The notes beneath the pieces are model-generated. The model was given only the letters and a program-made list of their open reading frames with translations. It was not told the DNA's origin and searched no databases. From assembly GCF_021155775.2 (NCBI RefSeq), contig NC_060236.1, positions 23,884,238-23,948,237 of the forward strand: a stretch of 64,000 nt of DNA. Reading direction: 5' to 3'. The DNA comes from Neodiprion pinetum (taxonomy: Eukaryota; Arthropoda; Insecta; Hymenoptera; Diprionidae). The position numbers were made by a program, and so were the translations under genes. Within the stretch, counting starts at the first letter, position 1. Each line of letters starts with the position of its first letter. Shown here in pieces: positions 23,625 through 32,983 of the stretch.

Positions 23625-24110
23625 TTAGATACGCGACTCGTAATTGGGCATTAGCTTCGCACATGCGCGGCAGTGTGAGCGTGTCATGCTCGTGAGGTCG
23701 CGTATTCGCATTTTTAACCATGCTTCTTCCGAATAGCGTCGTACAGGAGTCGTAATTGCCTCGTCTATATGAAAGCGACCGTGGGTAATTAATGCTTCTC
23801 GAAATGAACTCGCGCTGGAAGCTGAACCTCGTTTAACCTTATTCAACGCAACGTTGATGGAGCCTCTGTCGTACTTCGATGTTTGTACTTTGAATTTCAT
23901 CGTTAACAGATCGCGGATCAACGATTTAGACTGGTTTAACCCTTTCGAAACGATCGTTGACGAGGACAGGTATACAATGTCAGGAGTATGGAGGGTAGTG
24001 GTAAGAAAGACTATCTCCGTGTATAGAGAGTCTCCATAAAATACTATAACTAGAGTTTGAAATTTAAAAGAAAGCACTATGGAAGGTACCTCTATCCCCC
24101 ATAACTTCAT
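23625..24110 (-). CDS. Unassigned 161-codon ORF, doubtful
   Basis: A minus-strand frame with a true ATG (at 24110) runs 161 codons and is the longest ATG-started frame not created by a simple repeat. I do not recognise it. The first third is hydrophobic (IVLSFKFQTLVIVFYG, IVFLTTTLHT). The rest is polar and basic, with SASSASSF and RRYSEEAWLKMRIRD near the C-terminus and two cysteines in HCRACAK. No domain, signal peptidase site or zinc motif is clear. A length like this is only mildly unexpected by chance in 64 kb, and an opposite-strand frame also overlaps. It may be non-coding, or a decayed piece of a mobile-element gene. Confidence 0.12.
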   Translation of the reverse strand: MKLWGIEVPSIVLSFKFQTLVIVFYGDSLYTEIVFLTTTLHTPDIVYLSSSTIVSKGLNQSKSLIRDLLTMKFKVQTSKYDRGSINVALNKVKRGSASSASSFREALITHGRFHIDEAITTPVRRYSEEAWLKMRIRDLTSMTRSHCRACAKLMPNYESRI

Positions 24111-27100
24111 CTATAACCGCCAAGTTCAGGTTGAATCCTGATTGGTTATTAGCGATATTCTCGTGACTTGTTGAATCGCTATCCGTCACTTTTTGATGGA
24201 CGCTTTTTCAGTTGAAAATCCATACGAGATACTTCTCCTTACCTCTAACCTCCGTAGTCACGCATGTCGGAGAGGTGGATCGTGAAGAAACTGCGTTTCT
24301 CGTAAGTCCTCAAATGGCACATACCTACGTTAAAGCAACTGCTTTTAACGAAACTAGTTCAGACAGATTTCTAACGAATCATATGAAATAGAGATCAATT
24401 TTCCAAGATTCTGTCAAACTTTTATAATTGATTGTACTGAAATTCAATCTCTGACCGAAGTGATCAATGTTATCGACCGTTTACTGAGGATTCTTTCCAA
24501 TATTTGCAAATTAGTCGAAGAGTCGATATTCTGGTAAACGTTGTCGACTTTCATAAAATATGCTTGGAATCAGATGCAGTAAAACAGTGAATCGAAACTT
24601 CGATGACTGTGATTATTATTATACAAAAGAGGCACAAGAAACGATCAATGAGTAGCTCTGTTTCAATTATGCACGTACATACAAGAAAGTACGTTGAGTG
24701 CCAATATGGTTTCACTCCTCTTAAAGTATCCTTGAAGGAAGCATGTTATTCAATGTGAATAACCGCAAAGGTTTCTCTACTCGTTAATTTCTATACTTAC
24801 AAGGACACAAATTGATCATGCGAAAAAGTAACTTGAATCTGTTTCACAGAGAAAAAGAGATCAACGACGTGAAATTCAAACCATATCATTAAGTATTACA
24901 CCAAGAGATTCAATGGAGTCTCGCAGCAAGTGCGTTAAGAAAAAATGAATAAAAGAAATGTATAAAACTGTCAGTTCGTTCTAGAATCTACGTACTTAGC
25001 AGTAAGGATTTTGATTTCAATATTTTTCTCAGATAAAGTTATTCTTGACGATACTTATTCGAATGTGAATTGTTATTTTCGTGATTTCTAACTTGCCAAG
25101 TAATTTTTTGTCTCTACTTTACCCTTCAATGCAAGTGCAGAGATTGAAAACCCGTAACATTTGTAGATTGGGAAATAGGAAAGCTCGATGCTGGATCTCC
25201 GTTAAATTTGTATCTCATCTCGTTTTTTGCCTCGCCTATTCCCCTATCCCCGTTCTTTTCACTGTCAAAATGAACGCGTTTCGTCCTCACGCGACGATAC
25301 GGGGTATCTCTACTCTTCCCAAGTCGTACTGGATCAGGATGCACTAATCCCGAGGTCGGCGATCGCCGTCGCAAGGATCTATTAGCATACGCGACGGGTC
25401 CGGACGGCACGTAGAATAATAATAATTGCATCGGTAATTTGCCAGATCAATTAGCACCCGGCGAAGAGTGCGCTTGCTTTTTCTTCTCGGCGGTGCCGTG
25501 CTGCCCTGAACATTGAAAGTCGAACATTGAACGTGGCGCGGAGTCGAATGAAATGTAATAAAAACCGCATCCCACGCCTCCGCAGGCACTCCAGCCGGCT
25601 CTGGGCGACGTGGAAACATCGCGAACACAGCGAGATTGCCTGCAGCTGGGGTACGGAGGGTAGTTATAAAAGTCCGCAAATTAGCCAATTACTCAGCAGA
25701 ACCTGAATAACGACTCTCGCTTATATCTCTTTTTATCCAAAGTTCTATTATTATAGTTTAGTCTTGATGACGAGCCGGTATGATGAATATAACAATGCCA
25801 CTTTAGCGTTTTTATATCCAAGAGTGTAGGGCTAATTCCACGCCAATTTTACCGGCGTTTCACCTGAGAAGCATTCCAGAATTTTTAGAACGGTGTTTCA
25901 ACCCGGAAGTCCAACACACGTTTTTTTCCCCTTGGAATCGTTATTTGTTGCAGAATTTTTGACAGGAGCATCCCACTCGTTACGGATGTTTGGAACAAAA
26001 AAGAAATCCGGTATTTGTAAAAAAAATAATTGATTCGCTGTCAAAAGTTTAATAAAACGTTTGTTCTTTGTGCATTATTGTAAATAAGTGCGATTTTTGC
26101 TCGATTCGTATCGGGAATACGATATATATATATAACAAGTACTCGTTGAGTTTAGTAAATAATGTTTCTCGGAATCAGTTGAATGCATAAAAAAAAAAAA
26201 ATTAATTCTATATTCGAAAATGGTAAAATATTTGAAAACAGTCTATTGTTAAGTTCAAGGAATCGTAGAAAAAATCTGAAAAATATGTGAGCGTGTCTGA
26301 AAGTTGTTGCAACGATACGATAAAAAACAGGAGTTTGTCGAACCGGAACAAAAATCTCCTGAATATGTGGTACGCATTTGGTTGTTTCTTTGATGAATGG
26401 AATTTCAGTTGGGAATTAGTTTTAAAAAGTATAAAAATAAAACCGAAATACCCGAGTTTTATATTATATTTTGAAGAACAAGATTTGCTGTTTAATAAAT
26501 TTCAACCGATTTCAGTACCTTCTTACATAGAATAGACAGTTCATTTTAGTCGATGAATAATTATAATAGCTTAATTTCTCAAAGTGTGATAAATCTAGGA
26601 CTGGACTGCAGGTGAATTTGATTACTGATTTGATGCAGCGTATCGCTATATCTAATTATCATCGAATTTTTTCTGAGCCACGTCGCTTTAATTTAGCGTT
26701 AATAAATATGTAAGAATCCTGATCCAATCGTCTCTCGGTTAAACGAGTGTGTGAAAATCAATTGGCGCCGCCGGTCCGTGATTCTTACAAAAAAGCAGAG
26801 AACCGTTTGTTAAGCGTCTGTCGATTCCCGCGGGATCGAAATACGGTGCTCGATACACACAAAATCACTTCCATCGACCCTCGTCTTTTTGCGAATTTCC
26901 AAATGCCAGCCGTTTGGTTGGGGATGGGATTGTTAAAAAGTAATTTGGGAAGACGGGAAAAAAAAGGGGGAAATTGGCTTGAATGAAAGTCTTTTACGGA
27001 ATAAAAAAGGTAAGTAATTGAAATTAATTTAAAGAAAGCGTCTCCAATCCGAGTCTGAAAATGATTTCGATGCCGTTTTTTGTTAACGCTTATATATAGG

Positions 27101-27332
27101 CAGTATCGAATACTTGTAAAATAGGAAAAAAGAAATAAGAAACCGAAATACGATTTCTCTTTATGTAATTCATTGGCCGCTGATTCTGCGTACGAAAAAT
27201 TCTCTGTCTGATTAATGACATTCAAAAGCGAGTTCATTAATCACGAAGAAATTACCTCACAAATATTACTATTGACAATATTCATCAAATCATTTTGTTT
27301 TGGTATAGTAGGAGTTGTTTCTAATCCATAAC
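24111..27332. other. Gene-free stretch with a GC-rich island at 25330-25700
   Basis: No gene is recognised. The island at about 25330-25700 is CpG-rich, with overlapping open frames on both strands, and contains paired words gaacattgaaagtcgaacattgaa near 25507. A 150-codon minus frame at 26785-27237 has AT-type composition (Phe, Asn, Ser) and no domain. The rest is AT-rich. Confidence 0.4.
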
Positions 27333-27385
27333 CGAAAACAACATGATCCTTGGTAAAAAATGAAAATGAGTTTTCTACGTGTGTC
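27333..27385 (-). mobile_element. Possible fragment related to the CACTGAGA family
   Basis: The words ccataaccgaaa, ttggtaaaaaatgaaaatga and gttttcta follow the order seen in the reverse-oriented copy 2 (taccacgatag, ctgggtagaaaatgaaaatt, agttttctagc). They also resemble the partial sequence at the window's right edge. Only about 50 bp aligns, so assignment is tentative. Confidence 0.3.
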
Positions 27386-27421
27386 CAGAAGACGCAGTAT
27401 GTATTTACACGAGTGTTGTAT

Positions 27422-27519
27422 GATTGATCGATTAATCGGCAGCTTCGTTGAATCGTTTTTTCGATTAATCGATTGATCGAAAGACCGATTAATTAAAGCA
27501 GCCGATTAATCGATTAGTC
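27422..27519. repeat. CGATTAATCG inverted and direct repeat cluster
   Basis: Within about 100 bp the word CGATTAATCG occurs three times (near 27429, 27472 and 27503) with further ATCGATTAAT variants. The outer arms, gattgatcgattaatcggc at 27422-27440 and gccgattaatcgattagtc at 27501-27519, are inverted with 17 of 19 matches. The motif is itself palindromic and combines TAAT homeodomain-type cores with ATCGAT. It could be a clustered protein-binding site or a decayed palindromic repeat. Confidence 0.6.
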
Positions 27520-28478
27520 GCACAGCATTAGTTTACACACTTGAACTACATATCTTCCTGTGATTATTGCAATAATTTGATGTCGATGTCTCATTCGACT
27601 GAAAATATACTAATCACACCGAACCAAACCAATAGATTCGATGTTACGATAACCATGAAATGTAATATCAGCAGACACAATCACGCTAAATAATTCACGG
27701 TACGAAATTTTTCTGTACTTTCAACAATGTTTGTGCCGTCAGGTAATGCAACGATACCCACGTAGAATTCAACCAGAATTTAATGGTACGAGGATAAAAA
27801 AAAAACGAAAAGAAAAGAAAAGAAAAATACAATTTTCCGTCGTTTTTTCCACCGCAATCATTTCGCGTATATTTATATTTTTCACGGCACGATCGGAGAG
27901 AGTAATTATTCGTCACCGCGGTCGTTGAGTGCCTCCATCGGTTTTACGATTCCGCTTTGCTCGCCACCCACAGTTCGACGGTCGAGTCCGAGTCGGCGTT
28001 AATTGGACAATTGGATCGCCGTTCGGTTCTCAGCATCCAGCGGCACCGAGTTCGTCTCGACGTCTGCGCGGCCTGATACAAAGTGGTTGATCGAATCGTT
28101 CGCCGGTAATGTTTTGTCCGAAACACGCGTCCCGGCGATTAATGCTAATTTATACAATGGACTGACTCGAATATCTCCCGCGTCTTATCGCCTATTGCAG
28201 TTCGATTGCCGCTCTTCGGATCCTCCGGCGACTTACGAATTATACCTATTGGACGAATGCACGCACGCGTATCGCCGCCTTCGTTGAAATTGTTATAGAT
28301 AGGTAATTGTGGGAAAGGGAATGGGTGAACGGTAAGAGTGATCGATGCGCACCGGGCTGTATAAATGTTTCAATGACGCGTCATAAGAATGCTCGACTCT
28401 GACAAACAAGCGTCTTCACAATTCCATTGAGATGTAATTAGTTTAATAAAATGTCGATGAACGCAGAGATTGTAATTG
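27520..28478. other. Non-coding sequence with a GC-richer island
   Basis: The island at about 27930-28300 contains a plus-strand frame of 94 codons (28003-28287) beginning at a TTG directly after a stop codon. Its residue mix is protein-like, but no splice pair or domain supports it and the minus strand is open too. I do not call it. Confidence 0.35.
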
Positions 28479-28783
28479 AAAATTGTGAATTCGTGCATTA
28501 GTTGTCGTTAATCTTACCTAACCTAATCTGACCTGACTTCACCTGACCTAACCGAATTGGAATACGATTATAATCGTTGTTACAAAATTTTCAATTTGTG
28601 CCTTGGTTGTTGTTGTCGTTAACCTAACCTGACCTAATTTAGAATCGATTGTGATAGTTTCTTGAAAATTGTAGACTTGTGAATTAGTTGTCGTTACCTT
28701 AACCTAACCTGACCTAACTGAATTCAAATGCAATTATGACGGTTTCTTGTGAATTGTAAATTTATGCATTAATTGTTGTTTTT
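28479..28783 (+). repeat. Degenerate tandem array with telomere-like motifs
   Basis: About four diverged units share the order: aaaattgt, a word like cttgtgaattagttgtcgtt, then taacctaacctgacctaa, then gaatt or gaatcgatt, then a gattgtgatagtttcttg type word. The ttgtcgtt landmark falls at 28501-28508, 28613-28620 and 28688-28695, and a ttgttgtt version at about 28772. Each of the first three units carries CCTAACCT plus CCTGACCT, the complements of TTAGG and TCAGG, the two common insect telomere types. Units differ in length (about 75-112 bp). Confidence 0.7.
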
Positions 28784-28969
28784 TTTTTTCAATATTTCGT
28801 GACGTTCGTGTTGCTACAATCTCAACCTTACTGATCTTTGAACACTCATCGTTTTCCTAATCTCTGTATGAAAGAATTGAAATTATTCACAACACGAAAC
28901 AAAAGGAATCGATAAGCGAAATGGACCTGAAAAGGAAGAGAATAATTTTCAGGTCGTTTATACATATGC

Positions 28970-28992
28970 ATATATATATATATATATATATA
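28970..28992. repeat. (AT)n microsatellite
   Basis: A perfect TA alternation of about 23 bp, preceded by tacatatgcat. Confidence 0.9.
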
Positions 28993-30107
28993 TGCGTCTG
29001 CCGAGGGTGTAATTAAACAGCGCATTAAATCCGCGTGCGATATCCGCGGTGGAATTTCACCTCGGCAAAGTTATCGAGGAGTCGCCGGCAGTTGGATAGG
29101 TGGACTGGTTTAATTCCGTCATTGCGTCGCAATCCCTGCACAGATTTCGAAGCGAACCTCGGCATGGCCGCATGGGACTGATTGTGAGAGGTTTGCAGCT
29201 GCGGTCTGCTCTCTCCTGCTGCATCTACGACGCATGGATGTGTGAGCCGACACGTGGAAGGCGATCATACCTACTCCAAGTTCCACCGACTCGGTTCAGC
29301 GCATAAAGATAAGTCTTTGCCAGAGCGCGTTAATAGCAGGGATTATGGCCGATATCGTCTCGCACCTCGCGTCGTCAAAGCGATACACTGTTTCAGTCTC
29401 TGCAGTCAGGCACGTTTGAACCGATTTTCCCGAAGCAAAGTGACGCACTTTAGACGACCGGTTCGGTAAAAATATTTCACGATTTTTTCTTCGGGGATGA
29501 TACGAAAGGAAATTAACAGAAAATGGGGCGCAGAGGGAGAAAGAAGGATTTTCTTCCGGTTACATTACAAAATTTTATTTAGGATCAATGGTTAGTGCTT
29601 GTAGTCGATTTCCTTTCGTCATGACGTATCGATTCAAAAATTGGTAACTGCATCCGATCCACGTGTTTATCCACGTACCGATTGGTTGATGGAATTTTTT
29701 TTAACGATAATATTTACAGGATGCCAAGTCTACGAAATTCAGTTTTGGAATATCAGCATGCACTGGAATTTCGATATCACTTCAAGATTGAAAACAAAGA
29801 CAAACACCGTGAACGCGATTCAATTTGATCCTGAAGTGTAAATCAGGATAGTTATAAACCAAAACTAAACGCGCTCGGCTTATCAGATGATTCTTAAGAA
29901 GAATCATAATTGTAATACCGCATTCTTGAATAACTATACCTGATCAATGTTTCAAATCGACGAATTCATCCTTTATGAGTCATCGTCAACGTCAATCATA
30001 AATTCTGGTGCCACTCAGGAAGGGAGTTCAGCATTAGGGAGGAGATATATCTTTCTACTGAGTCGGATGGCAAAAGTGGACCAGATTCGTGTACAAAGTT
30101 AGTAGTA
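28993..30107. other. Non-coding sequence with a GC-richer part at 28993-29470
   Basis: No gene is recognised. The GC-richer part has short overlapping frames only; the remainder is AT-rich. Confidence 0.4.
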
Positions 30108-30245
30108 CCGATAGCGCTACCCGCAGCGCTGGTGTCGCTTGTTCCATCGGGACCTGCGCGCGCAGCGATTTAGCGGTTTATGAGTGTTGCCAGCCACCAG
30201 GCGCAGTGCAACAAGCGACACCAGCGCTACGAATAACGCTATTGG
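30108..30245. mobile_element. 138 bp hairpin MITE with TA target duplication
   Basis: Two 36 bp arms (30108-30143 and 30210-30245) are inverted copies matching at 31 of 36 positions, with the inner 19 bp AGCGCTGGTGTCGCTTGTT identical. The arms enclose 66 bp. The dinucleotide TA lies directly outside each arm (30106-30107 and 30246-30247), as expected for Tc1/mariner-type insertion. The element is much more GC-rich than its surroundings, which also marks it as an insertion. All five arm differences are transitions. A transcript of the minus strand would pair at four of the five as G-U, leaving one mismatch. No ORF is encoded. Confidence 0.8.
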
Positions 30246-30247
30246 TA

Positions 30248-32614
30248 ATACAAACTTTTGAAGAAAGTGTGATACACTTTTGCAACGCAGAGATACGTCT
30301 CCTTCCTAATATTACTTCCCTCATTCCAGTTTTCAACGCTGTAGTTTGCCAATCGTTCGCTCACGCAGTATGAGCCTCAAGTCTCAGGCACCCGCAACGT
30401 TTCACACTTTTCTCTCGCTGTCTTTCTCTGTGATTGTGAGGGGGTCAGATAGTCGGTTAAATACAGGTACCTATACACGATTAGTGGGTAAATATTCGTC
30501 TCGGCCGAGCGCGGCCGCGCCCACAAAGTACAAGTGAGCAAGAGGCTATAAAGATACAGGAGTGAATGAGTCACTCTTAATGCGCTTCAATCCATCCCAC
30601 CACGTCGCTTCATAGTGCATGCACACAACGCATCGGCGCGTTTAAGTTTTCCGCTTTTCTTTCGCACCTTCTCACAGTTTTTTCCACTCACGAACTTACA
30701 ATCTGCGATTCGATAAGTTCGCGGACCCAGTCGCGGCTTGGGTACAGGTGTAACTCTTATCTACTGTATATCGTGACGACCACTTCCTCGCCAACTTATC
30801 GTAGCATTTAATAAATTGTAGTGATTTCGTAAACAAGAGTCAGAAAAACAGGAAACAAGTCAGCCGCTTTCCGTTCCGAGCTTTCGCAGCGTGGTTGACT
30901 GGATTTGGATTGCGTACAGTAAGAAAACATTTGCATGGGGTTTCGGTAAAAATTATAATACAAATATAGACAAACTTTCATCGAGTCCGTGCCAAAAAGA
31001 TGGAATTTTTAGAAAAAAAATTTACATTTCAAGATTCATTCACTGGTTCGTTCATCCGTGAAAATAGTTGATAAAGAGTATTCATTAATATCAATGAGAA
31101 TGCACTTGTAATTTAGGTGAATATCATGGAGTAAAAGTTTATATTAATAGTTCATACGGTATAAAGTTTTACTTGTAAATTACAATTTATCATAGATCCG
31201 AATTCAGAACTCGTAATTATCTATCATTCTATTATCTATTGGATACTTCGTGTCATTTATAAGAGTGTATGATGTGATACTTGAGTTAAGTATCCCGGAA
31301 TCACAAGGTGGAATTTTTTAAAACCGTTATACTCGAAATGCACTAGGATATCACATTGATAATTAATCACTGATAATGACAATGCTCTCCCACTTGCGGT
31401 GATTAGTGACTAGCATATACGTTAAGTTCAAATTAATTTTATCAGTTCGTAGATAATTTGTTATTACATTTTTATGGGTGAAAAGGAAGAATTTGTGTCA
31501 TTACCGAAAATTAAGATAAAAATTAAACTCATCATTACCGTTAGATTATCACTACACTACTATGAGTATAATCCTTGCCTTAAATCTGAAACTAGATCTT
31601 TTTATGATTCTTCAAGTAACAAATGCGGTGGCAATCGTTTATAAAATTTTAAAAAATAAACAAATTCTTACCGTAGAACTGAATTTGCTTATCAAACTAA
31701 TTTTACGGTAAATACGACCTGCTATATCGGGAATAATATTCATTCAGGTAAATATTATTCGAAACGAGATCGAGATACCGTTACTACCGTTTCCTTTCAT
31801 GTATATAATTTAGAATAATTTCTATCGTATCGTTCACGATCAATCTCCAAAGTTATCGGTATTAGTTTATGATGGGATTTAATTTCGTGGAACCAAGAAC
31901 GTCTGCTCGTCGTCCGTTACGCGTTGGACGATTCGAAGATCCGAGAGATGGTAGACTTGAAAGAAAATCTATTAATGCTCAGTCCTGCTTGTACGTGTCA
32001 ATCCGTTGGGAGTTGAGTCTGACCGCGGCCAGTGCTTATCACCAAAATCTGGTATTTCCGAGCTCTAGACATATCAGCCTGCTTAAATCCACGCGATGTT
32101 TTCAAACTAGCGAGAATTCAACTTATAATCACCGCAGATTTACTGATATAATATAAAATGTATAAATAAAATTTACCGTAGGCCGAAAGAGAAGTCTGAA
32201 AGAATTTTTTTCGAAACAGGACACGTCCGATGTTGAGCGAACCACGAGAAATTGGTTTGTCAAATTATTCTAGAGCGCAGTTCTTCAAACCACGGAGAGT
32301 GCAGGCTGGCCCGAGTTGAGGCAGCGGCATGTTCCACGTCTCAACTCGAAATGTCCCGTTTCCAAAAACCCCTGACGAGTCGGGATTCAAACTGTGGCTC
32401 GTACCTCTTTGATTCCAAGTGCGTAAGAGGCGAGCTTCCGAGAGTCTAAAAAGCACAAGGGACCGCGAGAAGAGTGAAATGGGGTAGGGGGTAGGGGGTA
32501 CGAACTTCTCAGGCGTTCGCTGCTCTCCGTCCGTTCACGGAAATAGATCGCGGGTATGAAGACGGTGTTGAAGAGGGAAAAGAGAGATTCGAAGAAGGTC
32601 GAAGAGGAGACGCG
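30248..32614. other. Gene-free stretch
   Basis: A GC-richer patch at about 30340-30600 is followed by 1.2 kb of AT-rich DNA (30930-31860) with no gene or repeat. The DNA becomes GC-richer again from about 31870 and leads to the candidate promoter region. Near 32480-32500 there is a short ggggtag repeat. Confidence 0.4.

Positions 32615-32671
<57 letters not shown>
32615..32671 (+). repeat. (GA)n microsatellite, 57 bp
   Basis: A GA run with one early interruption (gagata). It lies about 200 bp upstream of the candidate promoter at 32826-32839. GA arrays near promoters are typical binding sites for GAGA-factor proteins; the link here is inference. It also generates the 161-codon antisense Ser-Leu frame, which is an artefact. 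Confidence 0.9.
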
Positions 32672-32674
<3 letters not shown>

Positions 32675-32825
32675 GGAGGAGTGTGCACGAGGCGAGAGGT
32701 CATTAGTCAAGATGAGATGGAATAACAGCAGATCGCCGGCGCTGTGAAAACATTTGACTCGGCGGCGAAGTGGATTTCGAGCTTTAAAACAGGCGGCCAC
32801 TGTCTCGGCGGTGTCGGACAAGAAC

Positions 32826-32839
32826 CACGTGTCTATAAA
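32826..32839 (+). promoter_or_regulatory. Candidate core promoter: E-box plus TATA box
   Basis: A palindromic E-box CACGTG (32826-32831) is followed two bases later by TATAAA (32834-32839). A start about 25-30 bases downstream would fall near tcaca at 32858-32864, giving a very short leader before the ATG at 32881. CACGTG is bound by bHLH proteins such as Max or Clock/Cycle types. The arrangement is suggestive only; both motifs occur by chance in a window this long. Confidence 0.35.
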
Positions 32840-32880
32840 CGCTACAAGAACGAGCTGCTCACAAGCACGCACACAGGGGA

Positions 32881-32979
32881 AATGGCTCTCTTAGGTGTGA
32901 GAGTGTGTATAATAATGCTCTGGTGCAGCATCCACGGCTTGTATACCAACGTGGAGCAGCATAACTGGCCGAGTTTGCG
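32881..32979 (+). CDS. Candidate first coding exon with signal peptide
   Basis: The family is not recognised. The ATG at 32881 sits in a good animal start context (ggggaaATGG, purine at -3 and G at +4). The first residues read MALLGVRVCIIMLWCSIHG: a short start with one arginine, a hydrophobic core (VCIIMLWC) and a plausible cleavage site after HG at residue 19. The mature start is LYTNVEQHNWPSLR. The exon would end at 32979 before the donor GTGAAC, leaving 33 complete codons. Otherwise the frame stops at TGA 32981-32983. A TATA box, an E-box and a GA tract lie upstream. Together these fit the start of a secreted or membrane protein gene whose later exons lie far downstream. Alternatively the frame is chance. 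Confidence 0.35.
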
Positions 32980-32983
32980 GTGA

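Noticed and set aside
26785..27237. Minus-strand ATG frame of 150 codons
   Set aside because: Residue content (Phe, Asn, Ser, Lys) is what AT-rich non-coding DNA gives; no domain and no splice or poly(A) support.
28003..28287. Plus-strand frame of 94 codons with protein-like composition
   Set aside because: It begins at TTG immediately after a stop, the minus strand is open as well, and no convincing splice pair brackets it.
32387..32872. Minus-strand frame of 161 codons
   Set aside because: It is driven by the GA/CT tract (alternating Ser-Leu); no domain and no ATG-supported structure beyond it.
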